Below, piece after piece: positions 33,943 through 42,276 of a stretch of DNA of 64,000 nucleotides. The stretch's first letter is position 1, and each line of letters opens with the position of its first letter. The notes beneath the pieces are model-generated. The model worked only from the letters and a program-made list of their open reading frames with translations, made no database searches and was not told where the DNA came from. The position numbers and the translations under genes were made by a program. The stretch comes from Anaerolineae bacterium (GTDB lineage Bacteria > Chloroflexota > Anaerolineae > Aggregatilineales > Aggregatilineaceae): positions 1 to 64,000 of the forward strand of contig JAOSJP010000005.1 in assembly GCA_027494015.1 (NCBI GenBank), in the 5' to 3' direction.

Positions 33943-35361
33943 TCACGGCTTGAACGTGTAGTAGCGGATCAGCGCGTCGGTCAGATCGGGCAGGCAGGGT
34001 GTGATGTCATACCACTGCGCGCCAGAGCCAACGTTCCACAGGTGGAAGCCCTTCACATAGGGGTCTTCTTCAAGCTGGTAGGTGTACTGCAATGCATCGC
34101 GGACGATCCACTCGCAGGGCGGCAGGAACGTCCCCCCGCCAATGCCCATCTCGGTGATGTAGACCGGCAGGCTCGCGGCTTCTGGCAGGGACAGCAGCAG
34201 CCGCTCGTGCAGCACGCGGTGGCGCAGCGCGATCCACACATCGGACTCCGAGGTCAGGCGCGTGTCCTGCAAGCTATAGGCGTGCAGGGCGATGCCGTGC
34301 GTGCGCCCCGGCGCGCAGGGATTCTCCACCGCATACTTATAAGCGGGCAGCAGGTCATTGAAGACTTGCATGTCGGGGTTGCCGCCGGGGAACGAGAATA
34401 GCAGCAGGCAGCGCCCCTCTTCGTTGGCGATCTTCATCGCCTCGATGGAGAACTCGGCGATCCATTGCAGCGTCGCCGGGCATTCGTTCATCAACTCATA
34501 ATAGTCGGCGTCCACCTGATCCCAGTACGGTTTCAGGCCGTCCATCCAGCGCCGGGCGGTCGCTGCCGGGTCTGGCCTCAGGCGGATGTCGGCGGGGCAA
34601 TCGCCCATGCCGTCGGCGCTGAGCAGCGAGCGGTAGACGAGGACCGTCTCCGGCGAGATGGCTTTGGCCTTGGTGAGCGTTTCCTCGGAGCCGTTCAGCC
34701 CCTTGAGCGTGCCGACCGGGTAGCCCGCGTCCTTCATGCGCTGCACGAAGGTCAGAATCTCGGTCTGGCTGCGGTCGTTGAGGATGTGCAGCCCCAGCAG
34801 CGTCGTGTTCGGATCGCGCCCCTGCAGAATCTCGCAGGCGCGCACGTCGGTCACTTCCGCCAGCGTCCGCCCTTCCTGGCTGAGCGGCAGCCAGCCATCC
34901 GGCGTGGCGGCCCAGGGGTTGCCAGCCGCATCGGTGGTGAACTGGCCGATGATCAGCAGCTCGCGCTCCTGCGCCGGGCGGGCTACAGGCGCACCGAAGT
35001 CGGGCGATGTGTAAAGACTGGCTCCAGCCACTATCACCCGCGCGCGGCACGGCTGGACGCTCATCGTGGCCGGCAGCGCGGTATGCAGCGGCTCTGGCGT
35101 GTATTGCGGCCCCGTGATCGGGCCGAAGTTGACGCCAGGGGGTGGCGGCTCTGGTGTAGGCAGCGGCGTAATCGCCGGATCGGTCGTTGGCTGTGCGGCG
35201 ACCCGCGCGGGCGTGGGCGGCGCGTCCGGCGTAGGAGATTGCGCCGGGGTTGGTGTGACGTAGACGGCGATGCTTTGCTGCTCGGCGCAGGCCGCCAGCA
35301 GGAGCAAGCCCACCAGCAGGCCCATCAGCGCGAAAGGTTTGAATTTGGTATGGATGCTCAT
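33943..35361 (-). CDS. Lipoprotein with SH3-like and glycosidase-like barrel domains
   Basis: 472 residues. The signal peptide ends in the lipobox LLLAAC (Cys25), then a Pro/Thr-rich linker to about residue 95 and an SH3-like domain (RARVIVAGASLYTSPDFG, LLIIGQFTTDAAGNPWAA). From about 185 a TIM-barrel-like domain follows: LLGLHILNDRSQTEILTFVQ, DYYELMNECPATLQW with a candidate acid/base Glu after Asn, GIALHAYSL, and PVYITEMGIGGGTF with a candidate nucleophile Glu. This Asn-Glu plus late Glu pattern fits clan GH-A glycosidases. It probably sits on the outer face of the membrane and acts on polysaccharide; substrate unknown. No ribosome binding site is evident. Confidence 0.75.
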   Translation of the reverse strand: MSIHTKFKPFALMGLLVGLLLLAACAEQQSIAVYVTPTPAQSPTPDAPPTPARVAAQPTTDPAITPLPTPEPPPPGVNFGPITGPQYTPEPLHTALPATMSVQPCRARVIVAGASLYTSPDFGAPVARPAQERELLIIGQFTTDAAGNPWAATPDGWLPLSQEGRTLAEVTDVRACEILQGRDPNTTLLGLHILNDRSQTEILTFVQRMKDAGYPVGTLKGLNGSEETLTKAKAISPETVLVYRSLLSADGMGDCPADIRLRPDPAATARRWMDGLKPYWDQVDADYYELMNECPATLQWIAEFSIEAMKIANEEGRCLLLFSFPGGNPDMQVFNDLLPAYKYAVENPCAPGRTHGIALHAYSLQDTRLTSESDVWIALRHRVLHERLLLSLPEAASLPVYITEMGIGGGTFLPPCEWIVRDALQYTYQLEEDPYVKGFHLWNVGSGAQWYDITPCLPDLTDALIRYYTFKP

Positions 35362-35429
35362 AGAGGAGAGTGTATATCACGATGGGCGCTGGGGGCAAAT
35401 TGGACGATGCGCGCCGAATCCGCCAGACG

Positions 35430-35482
35430 GTAGGGGCGCTGCTCAGCTGCGCCCAGTGGGACGTATCGCTATGCGCCCCTAC
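35430..35482. repeat. Family B repeat
   Basis: GTAGGGGCGCTGCTCAGCTG and GGACGTATCGCTATGCGCCC followed by CTACG form a pair of imperfect palindromes as in the other family B sites. It lies between azlD and the lipoprotein gene. Confidence 0.7.
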
Positions 35483-35793
35483 GTAACCCACCCAAGCACC
35501 CACAGCGCGACCATGCCGACAGCAATGGACAGCAGGGTGCTGCGCGCACGCCAGGCGACGAGCGCCGCCACCCCCCCGGCAATGAGGTGCTCGTTGCCCG
35601 GCGACAGATCGAACGAGCCGCCCGGCATGAAGACCGCCGGGAAGACAATTGCCGACAGCGCCGCCGGGGGCACGTAGCGCAGGGCGCAGCGCACGGCGGG
35701 CGACAGCGCAGCCTCGCCCAGCAGGGCGATGACCGACAGGCGGGCGCTGTAGGTCACGGCGACCATGCCCAGGATCGTCAGCCAGGCGGTCAT
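35479..35793 (-). CDS. azlD: AzlD-family branched-chain amino-acid exporter subunit
   Basis: 104 residues, four hydrophobic segments (WLTILGMVAVTYSARLSVIA, RYVPPAALSAIVFPAVF, LIAGGVAALVAWRAR, LLSIAVGMVALWVLGW). AzlD is the small partner of AzlC in a two-subunit exporter of branched-chain amino acids or their analogues. ATG overlaps the azlC stop in ATGA, so it is translationally coupled. Confidence 0.85.
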   Translation of the reverse strand: MTAWLTILGMVAVTYSARLSVIALLGEAALSPAVRCALRYVPPAALSAIVFPAVFMPGGSFDLSPGNEHLIAGGVAALVAWRARSTLLSIAVGMVALWVLGWVT

Positions 35794-36534
35794 GAGGCGC
35801 GTTCCGCCGGCGACGCTGGCGCGCCACAGGGCGCGGCCCAGCCCGCGCGCTCCGCGCCGACCCCGGCAGCGATGCCGGCCAGCACCGCGATGATCAGCCC
35901 CAGGTTGTACGGCAGCCCATGCCCGGCCAGGGCGGCGATCCCCGCCACCAACGCGGCCAGCAACATCGGGCGATCTTTGAGCGTGGGGATGACCAGAGCG
36001 ATGAAGGTCAGCGCCAGGGTGAAGTCCAGCCCCCAGCCTGGCGGCACCTGCGCGCCCAGCAGCACCCCCGCCGCCGTGCTGATCTGCCACGTCACCCACA
36101 GGGTGACGCCCGCGCCCAGCATATACCAGTGGCGCGATGTCCCGCGCGCAGGCGTGGCAGCGCTCGCCTCGTAGTGGGTGATGGCGACGGCATAGGCTTC
36201 GTCGGTGAGCAGGAAGGCGAGCAGGTACTTCCAGGCGCGGCTCAGGTGGCGGAGATACGAGGCTGAGCGAGGCGCTGTAGAGCATGTGGCGCAGGTTGAC
36301 AACGAAGGTGGTCAGCATGATGATCGCGCCCGGCGTCCCGCTCGCAAACAGCTCCGCCGCGATGAACTGCGACGACCCGGCGAAGACGAACAGCGACATG
36401 CCGAGCGCCACCTCAACCGGCAGCCCGGCGTTGGTGGCGGCGATGCCGTAGATCATGCCGAACGGCATCGTGCCGAGCAGAATCGGGAGTTGGGCGCGCA
36501 CGCCGCCCCAGAACTCCGCGCGCCGCGAAGACAT
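35790..36534 (-). CDS. azlC: AzlC-family branched-chain amino-acid exporter subunit (frameshifted)
   Basis: N-terminal part MSSRRAEFWGGVRAQLPILL, then GTMPFGMIYGIAATNAGLPV, FVFAGSSQFIAAELF and LTTFVVNLRHMLYSASL match AzlC. Near 36262 the frame shifts by one base and the C-terminal part continues YLRHLSRAWKYLLAFLLTDE, AYAVAITHYE and FTLALTFIALVIPTLKDRP. Joined length about 248, normal. Start at 36534 rather than 36621 because the extra N-terminus is Arg-rich and non-family. Confidence 0.87.
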
Positions 36535-36636
36535 GGGCCTTCCCCCACAAATGGATGAGAATCTTCTGACGGCGATCCAGTGTACCGCACCGCGCAGGGC
36601 ACGTCCTCGTGCGATTTGCATAGAATGCCCCTGAAC

Positions 36637-36701
36637 GTCTTGTAGGGGAGGGTTAGCAAACCCTCCCCTACAGGCAGGTTACCGATCATGATCGTCAAAT
36701 C
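36637..36701. repeat. Family C repeat, copy C2
   Basis: A hairpin GTAGGGGAGGGTTAGC/AAACCCTCCCCTAC is followed by AGGCAGGTTACCGATCATG and ATCGTCAAAT. It matches about 32270-32333 in the same orientation, including the GATCATGATC palindrome. Downstream, 36705-36790 carries family A-like fragments and a GTTCAGAACACGCTCT tag. Confidence 0.75.
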
Positions 36702-36791
36702 CCATCATAGATGAGGGGGAAGAGCCGAGCGCGGCAAAGCCAGGGGATGGAGCCAACAGAGCGCCTCTCTCCCTTGCCGAGGGTGCTAAGT

Positions 36792-37481
36792 TCAGAACAC
36801 GCTCTGGCCGCCCAGGAAGTGCGCGAACAGCCGCCGGTCGTGCTCGGCGGACGGAGTCGGGCGCTCCGGGTGCCACTGCACGGCCAGCACGGGCAGCGTC
36901 GGGTGCAGCAGCCCTTCGATCACGCCGTCGGCGCACACGGCGAACGGGATCAGGTCTGGGGCCAATTCGGCGGCGGTGACGCCCTGGTGATGGTGCGTGT
37001 TGGTGCGCAGCGTTTCCGCCTCCAACAGGCGGCGCAGCGGGGGATGGACGAGCGCCATCTCGTGTGGCTCGTCGGACTCATGGGCCAGGAAGCGCGCGCC
37101 GTGCGCGGGCAAGTCCTGGATCAGACCGCCGCCGAAATAGAGGTTGATCACCTGAAAGCCGCGGCAGATACCCAACACCGGCAGCCCGCGCGCCAGGGCC
37201 AGGTCCAGCAAGGCCCATTCAGCCGCGTCGCGCTGCGCTGAGATGCCGCGCGAGCCGCCAGCCGGCTGTCCGTAGCGCGCTGGGGCCACGTCGCCGCCGC
37301 CGGTCAGCACGACGCCCGCCACGCCGAGCGCCGTCACATAGGCGGCGGGATCGCTCAGCACGTTGGGCACCAGCACCGGCGCAATCCCCAGCCCTTGCAG
37401 AAAAGGCACATAAGTCTGGCGCAGATAGTCCATCGGACGGCGCGCGTCGCGCACGTCCATCGTGACGGCGAAGGGTCGCAT
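36792..37481 (-). CDS. Peptidase C26 / gamma-glutamyl-GABA hydrolase-like glutamine amidotransferase
   Basis: 229 residues. Class I glutamine amidotransferase fold with nucleophile Cys106 in LPVLGICRGFQVINLYFGGG, the oxyanion region VVLTGGGDVAPARYG, and the catalytic His-Glu in VLAVQWHPERPT. PuuD-like members hydrolyse gamma-glutamyl-GABA in putrescine breakdown, but no other Puu gene is near. It starts 5 bases after the dual-specificity phosphatase stop, in an operon with that gene and the flippase-like gene. AGGAATAA precedes the ATG. Confidence 0.88.
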   Translation of the reverse strand: MRPFAVTMDVRDARRPMDYLRQTYVPFLQGLGIAPVLVPNVLSDPAAYVTALGVAGVVLTGGGDVAPARYGQPAGGSRGISAQRDAAEWALLDLALARGLPVLGICRGFQVINLYFGGGLIQDLPAHGARFLAHESDEPHEMALVHPPLRRLLEAETLRTNTHHHQGVTAAELAPDLIPFAVCADGVIEGLLHPTLPVLAVQWHPERPTPSAEHDRRLFAHFLGGQSVF

Positions 37482-37486
37482 GAGGG

Positions 37487-38062
37487 TTATTCCTGGCGCT
37501 GCTGCGCCTCAAACCGCTTGAGCTGGGCCATTTGCGGGGGCATGATGCGGATGAAGGGGCGCGTCTGCTTGATCAGCGCGAGAGCTTCGTCGAGGGTCAT
37601 GCCCTGCGCGATGAAGTAGGCGGCGGCCATCGTCGGGGCGCGGCCCACCCCACCTGCACAGTGAATGTAGACCTTGCCGCCATTGCACGCCACGCGCTCG
37701 ATGAAGGCCGCGCCCTCAGCCAGATGTTCCAGCGTGGGCGCGGCGTCGTCTATCGTCGGCAGATAGCAGTACTCGGCCAGAGCCAGCCCGCGCGCGGCGT
37801 CGTCCGACTCGGCGCGCAGGTTGACCACGCCGGTGACGCCGAGCGCCTCCAGCTTGCGCTTGCCGCGCTGCCGGTACTGCCCGCCGACAAAGACCTGCGG
37901 CGTGATCTGGCTGAAGCGCACCAGCGGCACGCCGGTCAGCTTGGGCACGCCCCGGCCATAGAGCCACACCAGGGTCGTGCGCAGGCCCTGGGTGCGCAGC
38001 CGGCTGGTGACAATACGCAGGGCTTTGCGGGCGCGTTGGACGGGAGTGAGCATGAGAGGCAT
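37487..38062 (-). CDS. Dual-specificity protein phosphatase-like protein
   Basis: 191 residues. The P-loop [19 protein letters not shown] carries Cys135 and Arg141 of the CX5R motif of Tyr/dual-specificity phosphatases, with the general-acid loop around [15 protein letters not shown]. An N-terminal extension of about 45 residues includes [18 protein letters not shown]. In bacteria such enzymes dephosphorylate proteins or phospholipids such as phosphatidylglycerophosphate (PTPMT1-like). The upstream flippase-like gene makes a lipid substrate worth testing. Middle gene of a three-gene unit. Confidence 0.85.
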   Translation of the reverse strand: MPLMLTPVQRARKALRIVTSRLRTQGLRTTLVWLYGRGVPKLTGVPLVRFSQITPQVFVGGQYRQRGKRKLEALGVTGVVNLRAESDDAARGLALAEYCYLPTIDDAAPTLEHLAEGAAFIERVACNGGKVYIHCAGGVGRAPTMAAAYFIAQGMTLDEALALIKQTRPFIRIMPPQMAQLKRFEAQQRQE

Positions 38063-38095
38063 GGCTTCCTGTGCAGCGTGAAGGACAAGGGTGCG

Positions 38096-39205
38096 CTAAT
38101 CGGCAGTCGGCAGGCTGGCTGGCCGCTCACGCTCCAGGTCAGGCTCATCGGCGAACACGGGGACGCGCTCAGCCGGTGGAGAGGCCGCGTCGCCGCGCGG
38201 GCCTTCGGAGCGCGACGAGACGGTGCGTGCCAGAAAGACAACGCCGCCCACCAGAGCCAGCGCCCAGGTGAGCACGCGCATGATGATGGCGATGACGCTG
38301 GCTTCACCGCTGCTGACGCCGGCCAGCCCCAGGAAGAAGATGTACGCCGATTCCTTGACGCCGAGCGCAGCGATTGAGATCGGCAGCATCTCGGCGACAG
38401 TCGAGAGCGCGATCATCGGCACAAAGGCGGCCAGCGGGATCGTGTCGCGCACGGCGATCAACACCAGATACGTGGCGCCCATGGTCAGGGCGTTGGCGAC
38501 GATGGAGAGCAGGAACATGAGCAGCAGAATGGACGGGCGCAGCAACTGCTCGCTGAGCGCCGCCTGCAAGCTGCGCGCCATCGCCAGCAAACCGTGCAGC
38601 CGCAGCCGCGTCATAAGTATCACGATCGGCTCTATGAACCAGCCCTGGCGCAACATGATCAGCCCCACCAGCCCGCCCACAAAGGCCGCATAGACGGCCA
38701 TGATGAAGGCGTGGGGCACCACGCCCACTTCGAGCGTGTAGGCGAACGCGCTGGCCATGCCAAAGATGGACAGCAGGCCGATGCCGCGCTCGATGAGCAC
38801 GGACGACGTGGAGTCGGCCACGCGGCCTGTTTTGGCAGCAGTGTCCACCGCGCGCACCGCGTCGCCGCCGACCGAGGTGGGCAGGATGGTGCTGAAGAAC
38901 GCCCCAACCAGGTACGTGCCGAGCAGCCGCCGGAATGACAGGTTCATCGCGCTCTGGTGCACCAGAATACCCCAGCGGGCCGACTTGACGACGGTGCTGA
39001 GCAGCATCAGCAGCCAGGCCAGCGGGATGAGCTTCCAGTTGACGTTGATCAGCTTGTCGCGATTGCTGGCCACCAACCCAATGACGACAGCCATCAGGCC
39101 GAAGGCAATGACCAGCCGCAGCCGCAGGATCAGCCGGGAGCGGCTGCGGCGGGGGGGGAAGCTCATCTCACCGGGCTGGTCAGCGGAGTGACGGTTGCTG
39201 GGCAT
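38096..39205 (-). CDS. Flippase-like protein of the lysylphosphatidylglycerol synthase TM family (UPF0104)
   Basis: 369 residues with about eight membrane segments (LRLVIAFGLMAVVIGLVAS, LIPLAWLLMLLSTVVKSARW). The hallmark LPTSVGGDAVRAVDT follows GTYLVGAFFSTI. The family includes MprF transmembrane domains and AglD/GtrA-like lipid flippases; the synthase domain of MprF is absent. C-terminal soluble tail is Pro/Glu/Arg-rich. The start may be 39205 or the later ATG of MSFPPRRS. First gene of the unit with the phosphatase and C26 amidotransferase. Confidence 0.85.
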   Translation of the reverse strand: MPSNRHSADQPGEMSFPPRRSRSRLILRLRLVIAFGLMAVVIGLVASNRDKLINVNWKLIPLAWLLMLLSTVVKSARWGILVHQSAMNLSFRRLLGTYLVGAFFSTILPTSVGGDAVRAVDTAAKTGRVADSTSSVLIERGIGLLSIFGMASAFAYTLEVGVVPHAFIMAVYAAFVGGLVGLIMLRQGWFIEPIVILMTRLRLHGLLAMARSLQAALSEQLLRPSILLLMFLLSIVANALTMGATYLVLIAVRDTIPLAAFVPMIALSTVAEMLPISIAALGVKESAYIFFLGLAGVSSGEASVIAIIMRVLTWALALVGGVVFLARTVSSRSEGPRGDAASPPAERVPVFADEPDLERERPASLPTAD

Positions 39206-39329
39206 CGCATCGGTGCTCGTCGCTCGGACAGGTGGATGCGCGCGCGTGCATGCTGCGCGCCAGTGGCCCGCGCCATTATAGCAGACCGGTTAGGCCCCGC
39301 CAATTGACAGTTTGCTGCGGGGTGTGGGC

Positions 39330-39505
39330 GGAGGTTGTCGGCGTCTTGTCTGGCGCGGGGGCATTGACCTCACCCCCAGCCTCGCTGCGCTCGGCTTGCC
39401 CCCTCTCCGTTGACGGAGAGGGGGCGGCGAGGCCCGCGTCAGTGGGCCGAGCGGGGGTGAGGTAAAGGGGGGCGCAGCAGAGCAGCACCCCTACCTGACT
39501 GGTTT
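39330..39505. repeat. Repeat island: family A copy A7 plus family B tag
   Basis: A7 at 39368-39463 with the weakly conserved GTCTGGCGCGGGGGCATTGA flank before it, then GCGCAGCAGAGCAGCACCCC and CTACCTGACTGGTTTTGCC, a family B tag in inverted orientation. The stretch 39206-39680 has no gene. Confidence 0.8.
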
Positions 39506-39680
39506 TGCCCGCACCGTTTGCTGTTCGACGGACCGCCTGCATCAAGAGCGGATGGGGGAGGCCTCTCCTTTCGCGCGCTGGATTCGGCTGACAGTCGTGG
39601 TCGGACCTGTGGGCGACAGGAGACGGCTACCATATAATCTCAAGTATACGCTGCACAACTCTATTACAGGGAGTCCGCCC

Positions 39681-40982
39681 ATGCCTCGCCGTCTCACCAT
39701 GCTCCTCAGCGCGCTGCTCCTTGCCGGGAACGCGCTGACGCTCGCGCCAGTCGTTTCCGCCCAGACAGCGGCTTCCATCACCGACGAGCTGATCGCCGAA
39801 CTCAACGCCTGGCGTCTGGAGGAGGCGGGCCTGTGGCCGCTCAAGCCCAATCCCCTGCTGACGACGCTGGCCGTTCGTCAGGCTCAATATGTGTTGAGTC
39901 TGCCGGAAATCCCCGACGATATTCACACCGGGCCGGATGGCAGCGCTCCGCCGGAGCGCGCCCGCGCTGCGGGCTGGCCGGTGTACGGACGCCCGGAGCA
40001 GATCGCCATCGGCGAGATCGCCCAGGTTGGCCCGGATGTTGAGGATGCAATTGCCTACTGGCAAAGCTCGGACATTCACCACCGCACGGTGATGAACTCC
40101 GCCTATCGCGAAGTGGGCGTTGCCGTGCTGCCGCACAAGTACGGTCACGTGTTCCTGGTGGTCTTCGGCGCGCGGCCCAACGTCCTGACCGCGTTCGCCA
40201 ACCCGCTCACGCAGCAGCTCTACCTGTCCGACGAGCGCTTCCCTGGCGCGGCGCGCAGCACGGAATGGCTATTTCGGGCGAGCGAAGTGCGCCTGTTCGA
40301 CGAGGACGGGCGGCCCCTGGGCGGCTGGATGCCCTGGCGACCTGTGCTGCCCTTGCCGGACGCGGGAGGCAACCACCTGTTCGTCGCTTATCGGAATGCG
40401 ACTCAGGAGACGCTCGCCGCCGTGCACCTGAACAGCGACCTGGCCCTGCTGCCAGCCGCAGTGGCCGCCGCGCCGCCGTCGCCCACCGCCGCCGCGCCGG
40501 TTTCCACGCAGCCGTCCGCTTCACCTGCCGCACCAGCCGCGCCCGTAGTGTCGTCGCCGACGCCGCGCCCGCCCGCTGCGTCTGTTCCCATCGCCACGCC
40601 AACGCCCAACAGCGTCACCGACGTGCTGCTGGTCTATGACGGGCGCAGCCTGAGTCTGGTCAACGTGTCGGGGAAGCCGCTCGACCTGACGCCGCTGGTC
40701 ATTGCGGGGGAGGCGCAGTCACTGGCGCTCACCCGTTGGCAGACGCCCTGGCTCAGCGGGTCACTGGCGGCGTTTCCCAGTGGAGACTGCGTGCAGGCCT
40801 GGGCCTGGACGGAAGCATCCGAGCCAGCTCAGCCGGGGGTGTGTCGTTTCCGGCGCAGCGTGATCAACCTCGCGCCGGAAGCGCGCTTCTGGACGACGGG
40901 CGCGTTCGCGCTGCGCCTGGGCGACGCTGTGCTGACAACATGCCCTGGCGGGATGGGGACGTGCGCCGCCGATCTGCCGTAG
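39681..40982 (+). CDS. Secreted CAP-domain (SCP/PR-1) protein
   Basis: 433 residues from ATG 39681 (GGGAG upstream). Signal peptide LTMLLSALLLAGNALTLAPV ending near VSAQ. Residues about 30-175 form a CAP domain: LIAELNAWRLEEAGLWPLKP, LAVRQAQYVLSL, YWQSSDIHHRTVMNSAYREV and GVAVLPHKYGHVFLVVFG. The C-terminal half has a region IYRNATQETLAAVHLN-like, a Pro/Ala/Thr-rich linker and a last domain (DVLLVYDGRSLSLVNVSGKP, then APEARFWTTGAFALRLGDAV) that resembles the LTD-like domains of Anaerolineae secreted proteins. Role unknown; CAP proteins bind sterols or lipids or act on wall material. Confidence 0.8.
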   Translation: MPRRLTMLLSALLLAGNALTLAPVVSAQTAASITDELIAELNAWRLEEAGLWPLKPNPLLTTLAVRQAQYVLSLPEIPDDIHTGPDGSAPPERARAAGWPVYGRPEQIAIGEIAQVGPDVEDAIAYWQSSDIHHRTVMNSAYREVGVAVLPHKYGHVFLVVFGARPNVLTAFANPLTQQLYLSDERFPGAARSTEWLFRASEVRLFDEDGRPLGGWMPWRPVLPLPDAGGNHLFVAYRNATQETLAAVHLNSDLALLPAAVAAAPPSPTAAAPVSTQPSASPAAPAAPVVSSPTPRPPAASVPIATPTPNSVTDVLLVYDGRSLSLVNVSGKPLDLTPLVIAGEAQSLALTRWQTPWLSGSLAAFPSGDCVQAWAWTEASEPAQPGVCRFRRSVINLAPEARFWTTGAFALRLGDAVLTTCPGGMGTCAADLP

Positions 40983-40992
40983 ACGGGGCCGC

Positions 40993-41871
40993 TCAGCGCG
41001 TGATGAGGGTGATGCTGGCCAGGATCAGGGCAGCGCCGATCCAGCCGAGCGCGTGGGGAATTTCGGCGAAGAAGACCAGCCCCATCAGCACGCCGAAGAC
41101 CGGCTCGGCCAGCGAGACCACGCTCACCTGTTGGGCGCTGATGCGCTGTAAGCCCTGGAAATAAAGCAGGTACGACAGGCCCAGCGAGAAGATGCCCAGC
41201 GGGATCAGCAGGTGGAGGTTGCTGGCGACCGCCGCCCCCGGCGCGCGCAGCGCCCAGGGGAACAGCACCAGCACGATCGTCCCGTTCGACCACAGGTTTT
41301 GCGTCAGCCCGCTGATGCGCCCGCGCAGCGACCGGCTGATCAGCATGGACAGGCCATATCCCACGCCGGAGAGCACCGCTGCGACGATGCCGGTCAGCTC
41401 GCTCGACCGCACGTCGAGCCGCGCCGGGCCGGTCATGAGCGCCATGCCGCTGAAGGCCAGAACCAGGCTCAGCCAGGTGTAGCGGGCGCGCGGCTCGCCC
41501 AGCAGCGGCGGGGCCAGCACCGCCACATAGATCGGCGCCGAATTGACCAGCAGGACCGCATTAGCCGCCGTCGTGTGCTGCACGGCGTAGGTGTAGAGTA
41601 TCACCGTCGCGCTGACGGCCAAGCCCAGCGGCACCAGCCGGCGGATCGTGCCCCGGTTCAGGGCCTGGCGCACCGGCGCGCGGCTGGCGACGGCCAGCGC
41701 GCTCAGGAACAGGAAGCCGAACAGCGCGCGGAAGAAGGCGATGGTGCTCGTGCCCAGCCCGTCCGTCCAGCGGGTGAAGGGAATGGCCAGGCTGAAGCAG
41801 AAAGCGCCCACCACCACCAGGATGATCCCGGTGCGCTGGGCAGAGCTGGCGGCGGTTGCGGTCAGGCGCAC
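40993..41871 (-). CDS. DMT-superfamily transporter (EamA family)
   Basis: About 292 residues and ten membrane segments in two EamA halves (GIILVVVGAFCFSLAIPFTRW; GIVAAVLSGVGYGLSMLISR). VLLVNSAPIYVAVLAPPLLGE and VVSLAEPVFGVLMGLVFFAE are typical second-repeat motifs. GTG 41871 with GAGG upstream is preferred over ATG 41943, since a promoter (TGGACG, 17 bases, TATAAT) lies between them. Exports or imports small metabolites; substrate unknown. Confidence 0.85.
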   Translation of the reverse strand: MRLTATAASSAQRTGIILVVVGAFCFSLAIPFTRWTDGLGTSTIAFFRALFGFLFLSALAVASRAPVRQALNRGTIRRLVPLGLAVSATVILYTYAVQHTTAANAVLLVNSAPIYVAVLAPPLLGEPRARYTWLSLVLAFSGMALMTGPARLDVRSSELTGIVAAVLSGVGYGLSMLISRSLRGRISGLTQNLWSNGTIVLVLFPWALRAPGAAVASNLHLLIPLGIFSLGLSYLLYFQGLQRISAQQVSVVSLAEPVFGVLMGLVFFAEIPHALGWIGAALILASITLITR

Positions 41872-41913
41872 GGAGACCTCGTGGCGGGTGAAGCGGGCGG
41901 CGCACGTCGTGCG

Positions 41914-41942
41914 ATTATAGAGGGGGGTGGGCGTTCCGTCCA
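41914..41942 (-). promoter_or_regulatory. Promoter of the DMT transporter gene
   Basis: On the minus strand TGGACG is followed after 17 bases by TATAAT (41914-41919). Transcription from it would start near 41907, so the ATG at 41943 would lie upstream of the message and GTG 41871 is the likely start. Confidence 0.5.
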
Positions 41943-42014
41943 TGCCGGTTTAGCAGGGGTGGAGTGGTAGCGTTGGGTGGCCCACTGACGCTGGACGTGG
42001 GAGGTATTGGCGAT

Positions 42015-42212
42015 ACGCCCCAGGCACCCACGCCTGGCTGCGCCTCTCCCTCCCCCCTCCAGCAGCGGAGAGGGGGGCGGGAGGCGTGGCAGCGCCGGGG
42101 GGCATGTGGGGCGTATGGAAAGAGAGGGAGAGTGGCAGGGTGGAGTGAAAACCTGTCAGGTAGGGGCGTACTGCAATACGCCCCTACGCAGACCTTTCGC
42201 CGACAGTATCGC
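42015..42212. repeat. Repeat-rich gene-free region with a family B palindrome
   Basis: 42015-42100 has an imperfect hairpin (CTCTCCCTCCCCCCTCCAGC pairing with GGAGAGGGGGGCGGGAG). At 42153 TGTCAGGTAGGGGCG leads into GTAGGGGCGTACTGC/AATACGCCCCTAC, a near-perfect family B palindrome at 42160-42188, then TTTCGCCGACAGTATC, also found near 62818. No gene is seen in 41944-42276. Confidence 0.75.
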
Positions 42213-42276
42213 GTGTGAAGAGGGGGCAGCGCGGCGCGCGAACGCCGCGCATGGGAGAAGCCAGCAAGCCGGCCGC

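Noticed and set aside
41871..41943. ATG 41943 as start of the DMT transporter
   Set aside because: A promoter lies between this ATG and GTG 41871, and the extra residues are not hydrophobic or family-like.
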